A DNA stretch of 64,000 nucleotides from an uncultured Erythrobacter sp. (GCF_947497915.1 NZ_CANMIJ010000002.1:558001-622000); one strand, 5' to 3'; shown: positions 45,894 to 56,238, counted from the stretch's first letter. Notes: generated by a model not told the origin, from the sequence alone. Translations and numbers: made by a program.

Positions 45894-46799
45894 TTAACGC
45901 GTTGGCGCTGGCTCGGGTAATACTGGCGGAGTGCTATCCGCATAGGTCAGCCAGTTTTGCCAGATTGTGCGGGTGCGCTTGTCGGTCATACCGATCCGGC
46001 ACGTAAGCGACATAAGCCCGCGAATGGTGCCGTCCTTCCAATCCTCGTAAACGGCGCCGCACTCGGCATCTCGGTAAGATGTAAAGGCAAGATCGGCAGC
46101 GGTGATTTTCGCCGCCAGTTCGGCCCGATCAGAATGATGCTCTAATGCTGCTGCCAGATATTTGCTTCGCAGAGCATCCGCTTGCCTCAACAGGTCGGCA
46201 TAACACCCATTCATGGCGAAGGTCGTGTAGGCATCATCGCAGGTGCCGGGTTGCCGACCGTCTGGCTGAGCTGACATCTGGTCAAAGCGGAAAACAAGCT
46301 CCTGCTGCTCTGGCTTGTCCGACTTCATCCTTACGGCCGCGACAATGCCGCTGCCAGGGTTGTCCGGATCGGCGCAGCGCAATGTTAGCGCATTGAAATA
46401 GGCTGCACACGGCTCAATCGCGACGAGGCGGAAGGTGAGCATGCCATCCTTCTCCTCCCAGCCGGTTAGGTCCGCATTAAAGTGCTTGAGCTTGAGTGCG
46501 AGGGTGCCGCCCTCCTCCATGAGATACATATGCTCGGTGAACATGATCGCGCCGCTGGCCGTTTCCTGCACGAATGTGCCAACCATCGTGCCGCCGCTTT
46601 CCGGCAGCCAGCTTTCCATCGCCGGGGCGCCCTGAATACCAATGCCGCTCCATTGCCCGACGAGCCATTGCACCTGTTCCAATGTCGCTTCGGGCGATTC
46701 GAAACCGTCCTCGCCAATCCGCGTCTCGGTTTCCTGCCCGCAAACTGGCGCCGCGCAGCCAAGCGCCAACCCCGCCAAAACCTTCACAATTGCACGCAT
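45894..46799 (-). CDS. Secreted DUF6265-DUF1311 fusion protein
   Basis: This 301-residue protein has a signal peptide (cleavage near VCGQ, residue about 20). Residues about 40-130 (VQWLVGQWSGIGIQG, ESWLPESGGTMVG) match DUF6265, a lipocalin-like beta-sheet. Residues about 195-290 (DAECGAVYEDW then MSLTCRIGMTDKRTRTIW) match DUF1311/LprI, a small Cys-paired periplasmic domain related to lysozyme inhibitors. The join is unusual. No ligand is known. Confidence 0.75.
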   Translation of the reverse strand: MRAIVKVLAGLALGCAAPVCGQETETRIGEDGFESPEATLEQVQWLVGQWSGIGIQGAPAMESWLPESGGTMVGTFVQETASGAIMFTEHMYLMEEGGTLALKLKHFNADLTGWEEKDGMLTFRLVAIEPCAAYFNALTLRCADPDNPGSGIVAAVRMKSDKPEQQELVFRFDQMSAQPDGRQPGTCDDAYTTFAMNGCYADLLRQADALRSKYLAAALEHHSDRAELAAKITAADLAFTSYRDAECGAVYEDWKDGTIRGLMSLTCRIGMTDKRTRTIWQNWLTYADSTPPVLPEPAPTR

Positions 46800-46944
46800 T
46801 GCATCCCCTTCCCCAGCATTCCCGGCCTATGGCGCAACACTAGCGCAATTTTGCGGAAAAGGGAGGCTTGACGTGGGCGTGCAGTATGGCGAGGAACCAT
46901 GGTGAAGCTTCCGCATAAAAGAGGCGAGAGCGGCCACGGCTTAC

Positions 46945-46973
46945 TTGACGTTTACGTAAACGCAAGCTAGGGC
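46945..46973 (+). promoter_or_regulatory. Promoter of etfBA with LiuR-like palindrome
   Basis: TTGACG (-35, 46945-46950) overlaps the 14-bp palindrome CGTTTACGTAAACG (46949-46962), with TAGGGC (46968-46973) as a weak -10 at a 17-base spacer. LiuR, a MerR-family regulator of leucine and branched-chain catabolism in proteobacteria, binds a similar TTTACGTAAACG-type site, as reported for that regulon. No liuR gene is seen here. ATG follows at 47038. Confidence 0.6.
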
Positions 46974-47037
46974 GCGGTCAGAAGAGTTTTGCTGCTTCCT
47001 GCGTTCGTGCAGGCGCGGCCTAGGGAAAGGAAATCTC

Positions 47038-47784
47038 ATGAAAATCCTCGTCCCCGTAAAACGGGTGATCGACTACAACGTAAAGCCGCGCGTCAAAGCA
47101 GACGGCTCAGGCGTTGATCTTGCCAACGTCAAGATGAGCATGAATCCGTTTGACGAGATCGCTGTCGAAGAAGCGATCCGCATCAAAGAAGCGGGCAAAG
47201 CCGAAGAAATCATCGCTGTGTCGGTTGGCCCAGCAAAGGCTCAGGAAACATTGCGCACCGCACTCGCCATGGGTGCAGACCGTGCGATCCTTGTCGAGAC
47301 CGACGAAGAAGTCGAGCCGCTGGCCGTTGCGAAAATCCTCAAAGCAATCGCTGAAGAAGAACAGCCGGGCCTCGTGCTGCTGGGCAAACAGTCGATCTCT
47401 GACGACAGCAACCAAACCGGCCAGATGCTCGCTGCTCTGATGGATCGTCCGCAAGGCACCTTTGCCAACACCGTCGAAGTTGACGGCGATGCAGTGGTCG
47501 TAAAGCGCGAGATTGATGGCGGTCTTGAAACCGTAAAATTGACGATGCCGGCCATCGTCACGACCGACCTTCGTCTAAATGAGCCGCGCTATGCTTCGCT
47601 GCCAAACATCATGAAGGCGAAGAAAAAACCGCTCGATAACAAAACCCCGGCCGATCTCGGCGTCGATATCGCGCCGCGCCTCACCACCACCAACGTTTCC
47701 GAACCGCCCGTCCGTCAGGCCGGTGAAAAGGTCGAAGACGTCGCCGCTCTGGTCGAAAAGATCAAAGCGCTCGGCATCACGTAA
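47038..47784 (+). CDS. etfB: Electron transfer flavoprotein subunit beta
   Basis: The 248-residue subunit has [19 protein letters not shown], an AMP-binding [22 protein letters not shown] and the [23 protein letters not shown] [16 protein letters not shown]. With EtfA it transfers electrons from acyl-CoA dehydrogenases to ETF:quinone oxidoreductase. An acyl-CoA dehydrogenase is encoded at 17.4 kb. Start overlies AGGAAA. A 24-base gap separates it from etfA. Confidence 0.97.
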   Translation: MKILVPVKRVIDYNVKPRVKADGSGVDLANVKMSMNPFDEIAVEEAIRIKEAGKAEEIIAVSVGPAKAQETLRTALAMGADRAILVETDEEVEPLAVAKILKAIAEEEQPGLVLLGKQSISDDSNQTGQMLAALMDRPQGTFANTVEVDGDAVVVKREIDGGLETVKLTMPAIVTTDLRLNEPRYASLPNIMKAKKKPLDNKTPADLGVDIAPRLTTTNVSEPPVRQAGEKVEDVAALVEKIKALGIT

Positions 47785-47808
47785 GCGGATAGGAAGGACA
47801 CAAAGACA

Positions 47809-48738
47809 ATGAACACTCTGGTTCTCGTCGAACACGACAATTCGAGCGTCAATGACGCAACTCTCGCCGTGGTTACCGCTGCGGGCAAAATGGGCGATGT
47901 CACGGCACTGGTCGCTGGCCACAATTGCGGCAGCGTTGCCGAAGCGGCTGCGAAGATCGCAGGCGTTTCCAAAGTGCTGAAAGCCGATGATGCGGCTTAC
48001 GGCGAAGGGTTGGCTGAAAACGTCGCGCCGCTCGCTGCTGCCATTATGGCAGATTACGATGCGCTCCTCGCTCCGGCGACGACATCGGGCAAAAACATCG
48101 CGCCACGCGTCGCAGCGCTGCTCGATGTGATGCAAATCTCGGACATTCTATCGGTTGAAGGCGACAAGACTTTCACCCGTCCGATCTACGCCGGTAACGC
48201 GATTGCAACCGTGCAATCTGCCGATGCCAAGCTGGTGATCACCGTTCGCGGCACCGCATTTGAAAAAGCGGCAACCGAAGGCGGCTCAGCCGCAGTCGAA
48301 GACGCAAGCGGCCCAGGCGATGCGGGTACATCTGCATTCGTCAGCCGCGAAGTCGCCAAGAGCGAGCGCCCTGAACTGACCGCTGCGAAAGTCATCGTTT
48401 CGGGCGGCCGTGCACTGAAAGACAGCGAAACCTTCGAAAGCGTCATCAACCCGCTCGCTGACAAGCTTGGCGCGGCAATCGGTGCATCGCGCGCCGCGGT
48501 TGATGCAGGCTATGTCCCGAACGACTATCAGGTCGGCCAGACCGGCAAGATCGTCGCTCCCGAAGTGTATATCGCCATCGGAATCTCGGGCGCTATCCAG
48601 CACCTTGCCGGCATGAAAGACTCCAAAGTCATCATCGCCATCAACAAGGATGAAGACGCACCGATCTTCCAAGTTGCGGATATTGGCCTCGTTGCCGACC
48701 TCTTCAACGCTGTTCCGGAACTTACCAACGCGTTGTAA
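47809..48738 (+). CDS. etfA: Electron transfer flavoprotein subunit alpha
   Basis: The 309-residue subunit has [20 protein letters not shown], the domain [15 protein letters not shown] and the FAD-binding C-terminal [19 protein letters not shown] followed by [20 protein letters not shown]. It forms the ETF heterodimer with the EtfB encoded upstream. It is followed by a hairpin terminator. Confidence 0.97.
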   Translation: MNTLVLVEHDNSSVNDATLAVVTAAGKMGDVTALVAGHNCGSVAEAAAKIAGVSKVLKADDAAYGEGLAENVAPLAAAIMADYDALLAPATTSGKNIAPRVAALLDVMQISDILSVEGDKTFTRPIYAGNAIATVQSADAKLVITVRGTAFEKAATEGGSAAVEDASGPGDAGTSAFVSREVAKSERPELTAAKVIVSGGRALKDSETFESVINPLADKLGAAIGASRAAVDAGYVPNDYQVGQTGKIVAPEVYIAIGISGAIQHLAGMKDSKVIIAINKDEDAPIFQVADIGLVADLFNAVPELTNAL

Positions 48739-48766
48739 TTGCAGAAAACCTATAGGTTGATCAAAG

Positions 48767-48804
48767 CCTCCGCCGCGCTACCATGCTCGGCGGAGGTTTT
48801 GTTT
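48767..48804 (+). terminator. Intrinsic terminator of etfA that contains the next Shine-Dalgarno
   Basis: CCTCCGCCG (48767-48775) pairs with CGGCGGAGG (48788-48796), followed by TTTTGTTT. The 3' arm holds GGAGG (48792-48796), exactly eight bases before the next ATG at 48805. Thus the etfA terminator is also the sequestered ribosome binding site of the TonB-like gene. Confidence 0.75.
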
Positions 48805-49320
48805 ATGGTCCGTATTTTTCTATCTCTTGGCATAGCAGTCTCGATTCTTGCAGCAGCGCCTGCAAGCGCCGCGCTGGAACTTGAGCCCAGCTCGGAATGG
48901 CAACTGCGCCAATATGATGACAAATGCCGGATGAGCCGCAAGTTCGGTGAGGGCGAAGATGAGGTGACCCTGTGGGTTCTAAAGGCCAGCCCAGGGCGGT
49001 TCGTCAACATTACAGTCTTAGGTCGTCCTTTTCGCAGCCCGTATGGCGCGCGGGTCGCCTTGACCTTTAAACCCGGTGAAACCCTGAACCGAGGTTTCGT
49101 CCGCAGCACGTCGAGCAAAGGCCGCCCGGTTCTGTCGATGTACGGGGTTGAGCCCATCTCTTCCGCACCGAGTACGGGCAGCAATGAGGCATCGCCAGAC
49201 AACGAAAACGAGGAAGAAACGATCGATCTATCCCTAAGCGGCGATTTCGTTTCGGCACCAGCGAATGCGCTCGCCAAGCGGTATGATGCTGTCGAGGCTT
49301 GGAGCTCTCAGGCCCGTTAG
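48805..49320 (+). CDS. TonB-like secreted protein, N-terminal part (frameshifted gene)
   Basis: The 171-residue N-terminal part starts MVRIFLSLGIAVSILAAAPASA, a signal peptide. It then shows a beta-rich ELEPSSEWQLRQYDDKCRMS domain typical of sphingomonad energy-transducer TonB-like secreted proteins. The frame stops at 49320 after an out-of-frame tail WSSQAR. One lost T near 49298 would restore a 314-residue protein continuing with the next entry. Shine-Dalgarno is GGAGG in the etfA terminator. Confidence 0.65.
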   Translation: MVRIFLSLGIAVSILAAAPASAALELEPSSEWQLRQYDDKCRMSRKFGEGEDEVTLWVLKASPGRFVNITVLGRPFRSPYGARVALTFKPGETLNRGFVRSTSSKGRPVLSMYGVEPISSAPSTGSNEASPDNENEEETIDLSLSGDFVSAPANALAKRYDAVEAWSSQAR

Positions 49321-49748
49321 CCGAGAAAGTTTCGCTGAAAACCGGCGGATTGCAGTCTATGATGGCAGCGCTGGACAAGTGCAACGAGGAGCGCGTGGCA
49401 GCGCGCATGGCGGCACGGGCAAAAGCTGAAGCTAACGCACCCGAACTTCGTCGAGGCGCCACGACTTCCGGTGAAAGGCAATGGGCAGGCAGCATTCAGC
49501 AGAATTACCCGTCGTTCCTTTTGCGTGAAATGGCTCAGGGCTCTGTCGGTGTCCGGGTGCAGATCAATTCAGAAGGACGCGCGACGTTCTGCGAAGTGAC
49601 CCAACACAAAGGTCCAGCCGGATTCGCGGACGCAGCCTGTCTCGGGATGCTCCGCTATGCACGCTTTAGCCCTGCGCTTGATGCGGCAGGCTCGCCAACT
49701 TGGGCCACCTACGCAACTCGCATCACTTATCGTGTCAACAGCAACTAG
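49299..49748 (+). CDS. TonB C-terminal domain part of the frameshifted gene
   Basis: This 149-residue frame begins at TTG within the end of the previous one: LELSGPLAEKVSLKTGGLQS then MMAALDKCNEER. The C-terminal domain (RQWAGSIQQNYPSFLLREM, TFCEVTQHKGPAGFADAACLG, ARFSPALDAAG) matches the TonB-C fold with its paired Cys. TonB-type domains bind outer-membrane receptors, but here without an inner-membrane anchor of its own. The gap to the previous part is a single base. It could be a real pseudogene or a sequencing error. Confidence 0.65.
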   Translation: MELSGPLAEKVSLKTGGLQSMMAALDKCNEERVAARMAARAKAEANAPELRRGATTSGERQWAGSIQQNYPSFLLREMAQGSVGVRVQINSEGRATFCEVTQHKGPAGFADAACLGMLRYARFSPALDAAGSPTWATYATRITYRVNSN

Positions 49749-49795
49749 GTCAGTCAGTTGCGGTAATACTGGCGCTTCACATAAAGCTCACAATT

Positions 49796-51127
49796 TCACA
49801 TAAAGCTCACAATAAAGTGCAGCGTCATACCGACCAGTCCGCCGACCAGCGTACCGTTGATGCGGATGAATTGAAGGTCGCGGCCCACGGCGCTTTCGAT
49901 GCGGCCTGTGATCGTGGTGGCGTCCCAGCGCTTTACCGTTTCCGATACCAGCGTCACGATCTCGGTACCGTACCGGGTTGCAACGCCCACGGCTGTCCGG
50001 CGGGCAAAGCGGTTTATCTGCATTTGTAGCCGTTCATCACTGGCCAGCGCTTTACCCAGATCGGCAAGGCCATTGCGCATTTCGATGCCCAGCCCGCTAT
50101 CGGCTTCGCGCGCGCGGCGGATCAGTGATTGGCGGATACGCTCCCACACACCCATCCACCATTCGGCCACCGCCGGGTTTTCGATCAGGTCACGCTTCAT
50201 TTCCTCGACCCGCTCCCGCGTCAGATCATCATGCTGCAGATCATGCGCCAGCTTTTCGAGGCCCTCTTCGATCTTGAAACGCAGGGGGTGATCGGGATCG
50301 ACCAACACCTCAGCTAGCAATTTGTAGAGGCCGTCGAGCACGCTCGCCGATATCCGCTCGTCCAGACCCGTCCAGCGCAGCACCGAATTGGCGCGTTTGT
50401 GGATGATGTCTTTGACCATCTCTTCATTGTCTTCGAGCGTCAGGCCAGTCCAGCGGATGATCCCGTCGATCAAGGGGCGATGCTGGCGATCGGCCATGGC
50501 GCTTTCCAGCATCCGGCCAGCCAGCGGGGAGACATCAAGCTTTTGCAGCTGGCTCGCGAGGCCAGAGCGCATCTGGTTACCGAGCCTATCGGGATCGAGA
50601 GATTCCAGCACTTCGGCGAGCATTTCAGCGGCGCCACCCGTGATCCGTGAACGGGTGTCATCGCCGCCGTCTTCGGGACTGGCGATCAGGAAATCGCCCA
50701 CCGCGCGTGCGACATTCATACCGGACATTCGCCGCGCGACCACGGCGGGCGTCAGGAAGTTTTCGCGCAGGAATTGCGCCATTGTGTCGGCGATCCGGTC
50801 TTTGTTTTCCGGAATAATGGCAGTGTGCGGGATTGGGATGCCCAGCGGGTGACGGAACAAAGCCGTGACGGCAAACCAGTCAGCAAGACCGCCGACCATC
50901 GCCGCCTCGGCAAAGGCGTTCACATATCCCCATGCCGGATGATCGCCGACCAAGCCGTGTGTGGTGAAGAATAGCACCGCCATCGCGACCAGCATGCCCG
51001 TCGCCGTCCAGCGCATGCGCTTTGCACGGTCCGCGCTCAGCGGCGCCCCGCCAAACGAAAGCGGTGCATTCGTTTGCTCAGCAACGGGCGCTGTTAGAGG
51101 TGCAGATGCGGGACGAGAATCAGACAT
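49796..51127 (-). CDS. DUF445 family membrane protein
   Basis: The 443-residue protein has a hydrophobic segment at about residues 38-59 and a C-terminal one, with a central helical domain (LADWFAVTALFRHPLGIPIPHT and INRFARRTAVGVATRYGTEI). It is a YjiN-like DUF445 protein of unknown role. A hairpin with CTATTTG/CAAATAG arms (51134-51159) lies just before the ATG. It is co-oriented with the RND genes, whose permease ends 58 bases upstream of the start. Confidence 0.88.
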   Translation of the reverse strand: MSDSRPASAPLTAPVAEQTNAPLSFGGAPLSADRAKRMRWTATGMLVAMAVLFFTTHGLVGDHPAWGYVNAFAEAAMVGGLADWFAVTALFRHPLGIPIPHTAIIPENKDRIADTMAQFLRENFLTPAVVARRMSGMNVARAVGDFLIASPEDGGDDTRSRITGGAAEMLAEVLESLDPDRLGNQMRSGLASQLQKLDVSPLAGRMLESAMADRQHRPLIDGIIRWTGLTLEDNEEMVKDIIHKRANSVLRWTGLDERISASVLDGLYKLLAEVLVDPDHPLRFKIEEGLEKLAHDLQHDDLTRERVEEMKRDLIENPAVAEWWMGVWERIRQSLIRRAREADSGLGIEMRNGLADLGKALASDERLQMQINRFARRTAVGVATRYGTEIVTLVSETVKRWDATTITGRIESAVGRDLQFIRINGTLVGGLVGMTLHFIVSFM

Positions 51128-51185
51128 GGGCGGCTATTTGCCCGAACAGGCACAAATAGTCATGCCCGACATCATGGCGACGCGA

Positions 51186-54100
51186 TTATTCGGCAGGTTC
51201 AGCGCCCGGAGGAAGACGAGTGGCAAGCACAGCCGCGCCGCCGGGATTGCCCGGGAACGGCACATTCGGCTCAGGCTCGTTGGCACCCGGCCCGTACGGC
51301 TTCGTGTCATCACCCGGCTTGTATGTCAGCATCCGCTCACGCAGCCACGGACCAACGCGGCGTTCAAATCCATCGGCTAGGCTAAATCCTGCGGGCACAA
51401 TCACCAGCGTCAGAATCGTCGACATAACCAGTCCGCCAATCACCACAATGCCCATCGGCTGACGCCATGCGCCGTCACCAGAGAGCGAGATGGCGGTCGG
51501 CACCATGCCCGCTGTCATCGCAACAGTGGTCATCACAATCGGCTGCGCGCGTTTATGGCCTGCCTCCATAATGGCTTCGAGCTTGGCCGTGCCGCGCGCC
51601 ATTTCCTCAATCGCAAAGTCGATAAGCAGGATCGAGTTCTTGGACACAATGCCCAGGAGCAGCAGGATACCGATATAGACCGGCATGGATTGCGGCATAC
51701 CCACCAACCAGATGAGCAAAATACCGCCCAACGGCGCCAGAGCGAGCGAGGTCATATTGACCAGCGGGCTCATCAATCGTTTGTAGAGCAATACGAGGCA
51801 GGCAAATACGAGCAGCACACCGGCGATAATCGCAATGACCAGGTTCTGGATCAGTTCTTGCTGCCATTGATCTTCGCCCACAACATCGCGGATCACGCCC
51901 GTTGGCAGCTCTTGAAGCACTGGCAATGCATCAATCTGTTGCTGCGCTTCGCCTTTCAGCACTCCAGCAGCCAGATCAGCACCGACAAGCGTACGCCGAT
52001 TCTGATTGTAGCGTTGGATTGCGGTCGGGCCAGAGCCAAAGGAAATTTCAGCAACGCGGCTGAGCGGGACAGTGCCACCGGTTGAGGTCTGCACTGGCAG
52101 GTTCTCAATCGTGGTCATGCTCGTCCGCGCTTCTTCAGACAATTTGACACGGATCGGGATCTGACGGTCGGCGAGCGAGAAGCGCGCCGCATTCTGCTCG
52201 ATCTCACCCAAAGTCGCGATCCGGATCGTTTGCGATAGAGCGATGGTCGAAATGCCAAGCTCTGCTGCGATCTCTTCACGCGGCGTGATGATAATCTCTG
52301 GCCGGTTAAGATCGGCGCTGATGCGCGGTGCGACGAGGCTGTCGAGACCCTTCATTTGCTCAACCAAAGCAGCCGCTGTTTCGTCCAGCAGCTCAGGATT
52401 CGAACCAGCGAGCATGATGGTCATGTCGCGGCCAGAGCCGAACCCACCCGATTGCGAACGGAAACGGACGCGGGCATCGGGAATGGCAGCAAGTTGCGGC
52501 GCAAGTTCGCGTTCGAACTCGATTGACGAGCGTTCACGATCATCGGTCAACTTCACAAAGATCGTCGAATTGCCGACGCGAATACGCTGAAGCATACGCT
52601 CAATTTCGGGCTGTTGTTCCAGCAAGGCATAGACGCGGTCAGAGACAATTTTCGTTGTTTCCAGAGTGGTGCCCGGCACCATTTCAATTTCAACAGTCGA
52701 ATTTTCGTCATCAATCGTAGGCTGGAACTGGCCCGGGATCTGACCGAACAACAGGACTGTCACAAGCAGTGAGAACCAACCCATGCCCAGCATCCAGATG
52801 CGATGATCGTAAAACCGCGCAGCCATGTATTTGACGCTCGAACCGAAGCGGCCACCGAATTTGGCCAGCAGTTCAATAGCCTTGAAGGCCAACCAACCTG
52901 CGAAGAACGCGAGGATGGAGACCAACAGGACAAGCACGATGTCGAATGTCTTCGAAACTAGGAAATAGGCCGTGCTGTTTGAATCGCTGGAAACGGCTTC
53001 CGCCACGCTTTTAGGGATGTCGTATTCGGCGATGAAGCCGAAGCTTGCGAACATTGCTACTGCGGTCGCGCCAAGCAGGACAATCACAGTCAAAAGCAGA
53101 CTGACGACATATCCAGGGCGAAAACGCGGGCCTTCGAGACCAGCGCGGCGATCACGCATTTTGCCGCGATCCAGCGTCCAGCTCAGGATCGACATATAGC
53201 GATCCATCATCTTGCCTTCGCCATGGGACGCGTGGCCTTTGGCCGATAGGAAATATGCCGCCATCAGCGGCGTAATCATTCGGGCCACAGCCAGCGACAT
53301 CAGCACCGCTACCACAACGGTCAGGCCAAAGTTCTGGAAGAACTGGCCCGAAATACCGGGCATCAGGCCGACAGGCAGAAACACCGCGACAATACAGAAA
53401 CTGGTCGCAACCACTGGCAGGCCGATTTCATCGGCAGCATCAATACTGGCTTGATAGGCGGTTTTGCCCATCCTCATATGCCTCACAATGTTCTCGATCT
53501 CCACGATCGCATCATCGACAAGCACACCGGCCACCAGACCCAGCGCAAGCAGCGAAAGGAAGTTCAGGTTGAACCCAAGCAGGTCCATAAAGAAGAAGGT
53601 CGGGATCGCAGAAAGCGGGATTGCGACCGCACTGATAAAGGTCGCGCGCCAATCGCGCAGGAACAGGAACACCACGACAATCGCGAGCAGCGCACCTTCG
53701 ATAAGAGCGCGCATAGAGCTTTTATACTGGCTGTCGGTGTAGGTCGTGCTTGTGAACATTTTGATGAAACGGATGCCGTCCGTCTCTTCCTCGATCTTGT
53801 CCATTTCGGCCAAGGCGGCCTCGTAAACGGTCAAATCGGAGGAGCCGCGCGCGCGGTTCATGTAGAAGTTCACCACCTCCCGGTCGCCAACTTCACTGAT
53901 CGAATTTCGTTCGGCAAAGCCATCTCGAACGGTCGCGACATCGGCCAGCCGAATCGTGCGCCCGCCGCCCAATTGGATCTGGCGCTGTGACAGTTCGAAT
54001 GCGCTATCATCGTTGCCCAACACACGCAGGGATTGGCGAGTGCCGCCGACTTCGGCGAGACCGCCAGCCGCGTTCACATTCGACACGCGCAGGACAGAAT

Positions 54101-54719
54101 TGATCTGCGAGGCCGTAACGCCAAGAGCCTGCATCTTGGCAGGATCAAGGATCACTTCAATCTCTCGGTTAACGCCGCCAAATCGCTGAACTTCGGCCAT
54201 GCCCTCAATTTTCAGCAGGCGTTTCGCGACCGTGTCATCCACGAACCAGCTGAGCTGCTCGATGGTCATATCGTCGGCTTCAACCGCGATATAGCCGATC
54301 GCTTCGCCCGCAACGTTCACTTTGGAAACGCGCGGCTCCAGAATGCCGTCGGGCAAGCTGCCTCGGACGCTGGAAATCGCGGTTTCAACCTCGTTGACCG
54401 CTTCGATAATGTCAGTGCCGACTTCAAATTCGACAAAGGTCTGCGAATTGCCTTCGCTGGCGGTCGATTGCAGCGAGTTTACGCCATTGATTGACCGTAG
54501 CGAACTTTCGACGCGCTGCGTGATCTGATTCTCAATCTCGGTCGGCGCGGCGCCAGGCTGTGAGATATTGACGATGACAGCAGGAAATTCGACATCTGGA
54601 TTGTTCGTAACATCCATCAGGCGAAAGCTAACGATGCCCGCCAAAAGCAAAGCCGTGAACATCACGAGCGGGATTACCGGGTTGCGGATCGACCAGGCGG
54701 ATAGATTTCTGAAATTCAT
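51186..54719 (-). CDS. RND efflux transporter permease with a ~115-residue membrane insertion
   Basis: The 1177-residue permease belongs to the HAE1/AcrB-like RND family, which exports drugs, dyes or lipids using the proton motive force. The conserved proton-relay aspartates are D402 and D403 in [13 protein letters not shown]. Usual length is about 1030-1050; here residues about 520-637 (52806-53162) form an insertion between TM6 and TM7 with two hydrophobic segments (about 536-560 and 590-618). It overlaps neither neighbour, and the adaptor gene lies 41 bases upstream. No outer-membrane channel gene is adjacent. Confidence 0.95.
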   Translation of the reverse strand: MNFRNLSAWSIRNPVIPLVMFTALLLAGIVSFRLMDVTNNPDVEFPAVIVNISQPGAAPTEIENQITQRVESSLRSINGVNSLQSTASEGNSQTFVEFEVGTDIIEAVNEVETAISSVRGSLPDGILEPRVSKVNVAGEAIGYIAVEADDMTIEQLSWFVDDTVAKRLLKIEGMAEVQRFGGVNREIEVILDPAKMQALGVTASQINSVLRVSNVNAAGGLAEVGGTRQSLRVLGNDDSAFELSQRQIQLGGGRTIRLADVATVRDGFAERNSISEVGDREVVNFYMNRARGSSDLTVYEAALAEMDKIEEETDGIRFIKMFTSTTYTDSQYKSSMRALIEGALLAIVVVFLFLRDWRATFISAVAIPLSAIPTFFFMDLLGFNLNFLSLLALGLVAGVLVDDAIVEIENIVRHMRMGKTAYQASIDAADEIGLPVVATSFCIVAVFLPVGLMPGISGQFFQNFGLTVVVAVLMSLAVARMITPLMAAYFLSAKGHASHGEGKMMDRYMSILSWTLDRGKMRDRRAGLEGPRFRPGYVVSLLLTVIVLLGATAVAMFASFGFIAEYDIPKSVAEAVSSDSNSTAYFLVSKTFDIVLVLLVSILAFFAGWLAFKAIELLAKFGGRFGSSVKYMAARFYDHRIWMLGMGWFSLLVTVLLFGQIPGQFQPTIDDENSTVEIEMVPGTTLETTKIVSDRVYALLEQQPEIERMLQRIRVGNSTIFVKLTDDRERSSIEFERELAPQLAAIPDARVRFRSQSGGFGSGRDMTIMLAGSNPELLDETAAALVEQMKGLDSLVAPRISADLNRPEIIITPREEIAAELGISTIALSQTIRIATLGEIEQNAARFSLADRQIPIRVKLSEEARTSMTTIENLPVQTSTGGTVPLSRVAEISFGSGPTAIQRYNQNRRTLVGADLAAGVLKGEAQQQIDALPVLQELPTGVIRDVVGEDQWQQELIQNLVIAIIAGVLLVFACLVLLYKRLMSPLVNMTSLALAPLGGILLIWLVGMPQSMPVYIGILLLLGIVSKNSILLIDFAIEEMARGTAKLEAIMEAGHKRAQPIVMTTVAMTAGMVPTAISLSGDGAWRQPMGIVVIGGLVMSTILTLVIVPAGFSLADGFERRVGPWLRERMLTYKPGDDTKPYGPGANEPEPNVPFPGNPGGAAVLATRLPPGAEPAE

Positions 54720-54760
54720 GTCTGGCCTACCTGGTTTCTACACTGACCCATCAGTGCGGG

Positions 54761-56005
54761 TTATTCGGAGTTACGCTCTGTTTCGGCTTCGGATGCGTCG
54801 ATTTCAGCCGCAGTTCGCTCGCCTTCGCGGCGCGGCTTGATTGTCTCGCCCGGGTTCAGGAACCCGCCAGCCCGCAACACGACCTGTTCGTTGCCGGACA
54901 GACCTTCTGTGATGGCCAGACCTTGCGCAGTTACCATGCCGGTCGTGACCCCGCGGCGTGTCGCCGTGTTATCTTCACCCACGACATAGACAAAACTGCC
55001 CTCGTCATCCGCCAACACAGCGCTCTCGGGAAGAACTGTTGCCGTTACGGTGCCGCTACTGATGCGCGCAGTGGCAAAGCCGCCCGGACGCAGTTCAGGT
55101 GCGTAAGGAAGCGCGATACGGGCTGTGCCCTGACGGCTTTGTTGATCGATGACAGGCGAAAGCTGCCAGACTTGGCCGCGAAAACTTTTCTGAGTGCCGG
55201 TCGGGACGACCTCCGCCATCACACCTTGCGATAGGCTTGCTAGCTGCGTCTCGCCGACCTGAGCGAGCATTTCCATCTCGCCGCCGCGTGCAATGCGGAA
55301 CAACGCAGGTGAGCCGCCGCCGACAGTTTGGCCGGGCTCAACATTGCGTTCAAGAACATAGCCCGATGCAGGCGCGATCACGCTAAGCCGCGCGTTGCGG
55401 GCGCGCAGTTCGGAAAGCTGTGCCTGCGCGACTTTTACGCGGGCAGCGGCGGAATCGCGAGTTGCTGTAAGACGATCAACGTCGGCTTTGGAAACAAAGC
55501 CGCGCTCAACGAGCTGCAAAGAACGATCAAGGTTTGCCTGAGCGAGACTTGCGTCGGCCTTTGCGACTTCGATTTGCGCTGCCTGAGCTGCGGCTTGCTG
55601 ATTTTGAACCGAACGGTCGATCACGGCCAGAACTTGACCCTGACTTACCCAGTCACCGGCGTCGACCGGAACGGAAAGGACACGGCCCCCTTCACCCACC
55701 ACGCCAACAGGCATAGAGCGGCGCGCGGCGATAGTGCCGGGCACTTCAACAATGCCTTCGATTGTGGTTTGGCCGGGTGCAACGACTGTAACAGTCGGGG
55801 CTTGCTCATTATCGTCACCCGCAGCCGTCGGCTCTCCGCCAGCAAACGCGAAATAGGCCGCAATCGCGAGAAGCAGACCAAAGATTATAAGCGCACCGAC
55901 CAGCAGCGCGCGCGACCTGCCCGACATGCCTTCGCGGTGGCCGGTCATTGCATCGGCCGGAATACTTTCCGCCGCTTCCGCTGTGATTGTCGTCTCGTAA
56001 TTCAT
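54761..56005 (-). CDS. RND efflux periplasmic adaptor subunit
   Basis: The 414-residue membrane-fusion protein has an N-terminal anchor (about residues 32-53), a biotinyl-lipoyl-like half-motif at VPVDAGDWVSQGQVLAVIDRS, a coiled-coil hairpin (about 120-190, AAQAAQIEVAKADASLAQAN) and the matching half IAPASGYVLERNVEPGQTV. It bridges the permease to an outer-membrane channel. The Glu-rich tail (ASEAETERNSE) is poorly conserved. It is first in a two-gene operon with the permease. Confidence 0.94.
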   Translation of the reverse strand: MNYETTITAEAAESIPADAMTGHREGMSGRSRALLVGALIIFGLLLAIAAYFAFAGGEPTAAGDDNEQAPTVTVVAPGQTTIEGIVEVPGTIAARRSMPVGVVGEGGRVLSVPVDAGDWVSQGQVLAVIDRSVQNQQAAAQAAQIEVAKADASLAQANLDRSLQLVERGFVSKADVDRLTATRDSAAARVKVAQAQLSELRARNARLSVIAPASGYVLERNVEPGQTVGGGSPALFRIARGGEMEMLAQVGETQLASLSQGVMAEVVPTGTQKSFRGQVWQLSPVIDQQSRQGTARIALPYAPELRPGGFATARISSGTVTATVLPESAVLADDEGSFVYVVGEDNTATRRGVTTGMVTAQGLAITEGLSGNEQVVLRAGGFLNPGETIKPRREGERTAAEIDASEAETERNSE

Positions 56006-56204
56006 TGCGGTTGGCCTCTTAATGGGCTGAATAATGCGCCGACCCGGATTTGGGCTCCGACTAATGCTGGAAGTGTATTACCGACATAACTCACCAAGCG
56101 CAATAGGTCTTACGCTTGGGCCTGTTATCGCGCAATGCGGGGTTCGACTGACGACTTTGAGCCTAGACGAAGGGCGAGCGCACATTGTTTCTATGGCGCG
56201 CATG

Positions 56205-56238
56205 AAAAGGGGCGGTGCGACCCAATGTCGCCCGCCCC
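56205..56238 (-). terminator. Terminator of the GlsB-type gene
   Basis: On the minus strand a 12-bp stem forms from GGGGCGG plus GCGAC (plus-strand 56209-56221, one bulged T) against GTCGC and CCGCCCC (56227-56238), loop CCAAT, with TTTT on the minus strand at 56205-56208. It lies 40 bases beyond the GlsB stop and 200 bases from the RND adaptor start. The remaining gap (56006-56204) holds no other clear feature. Confidence 0.75.
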
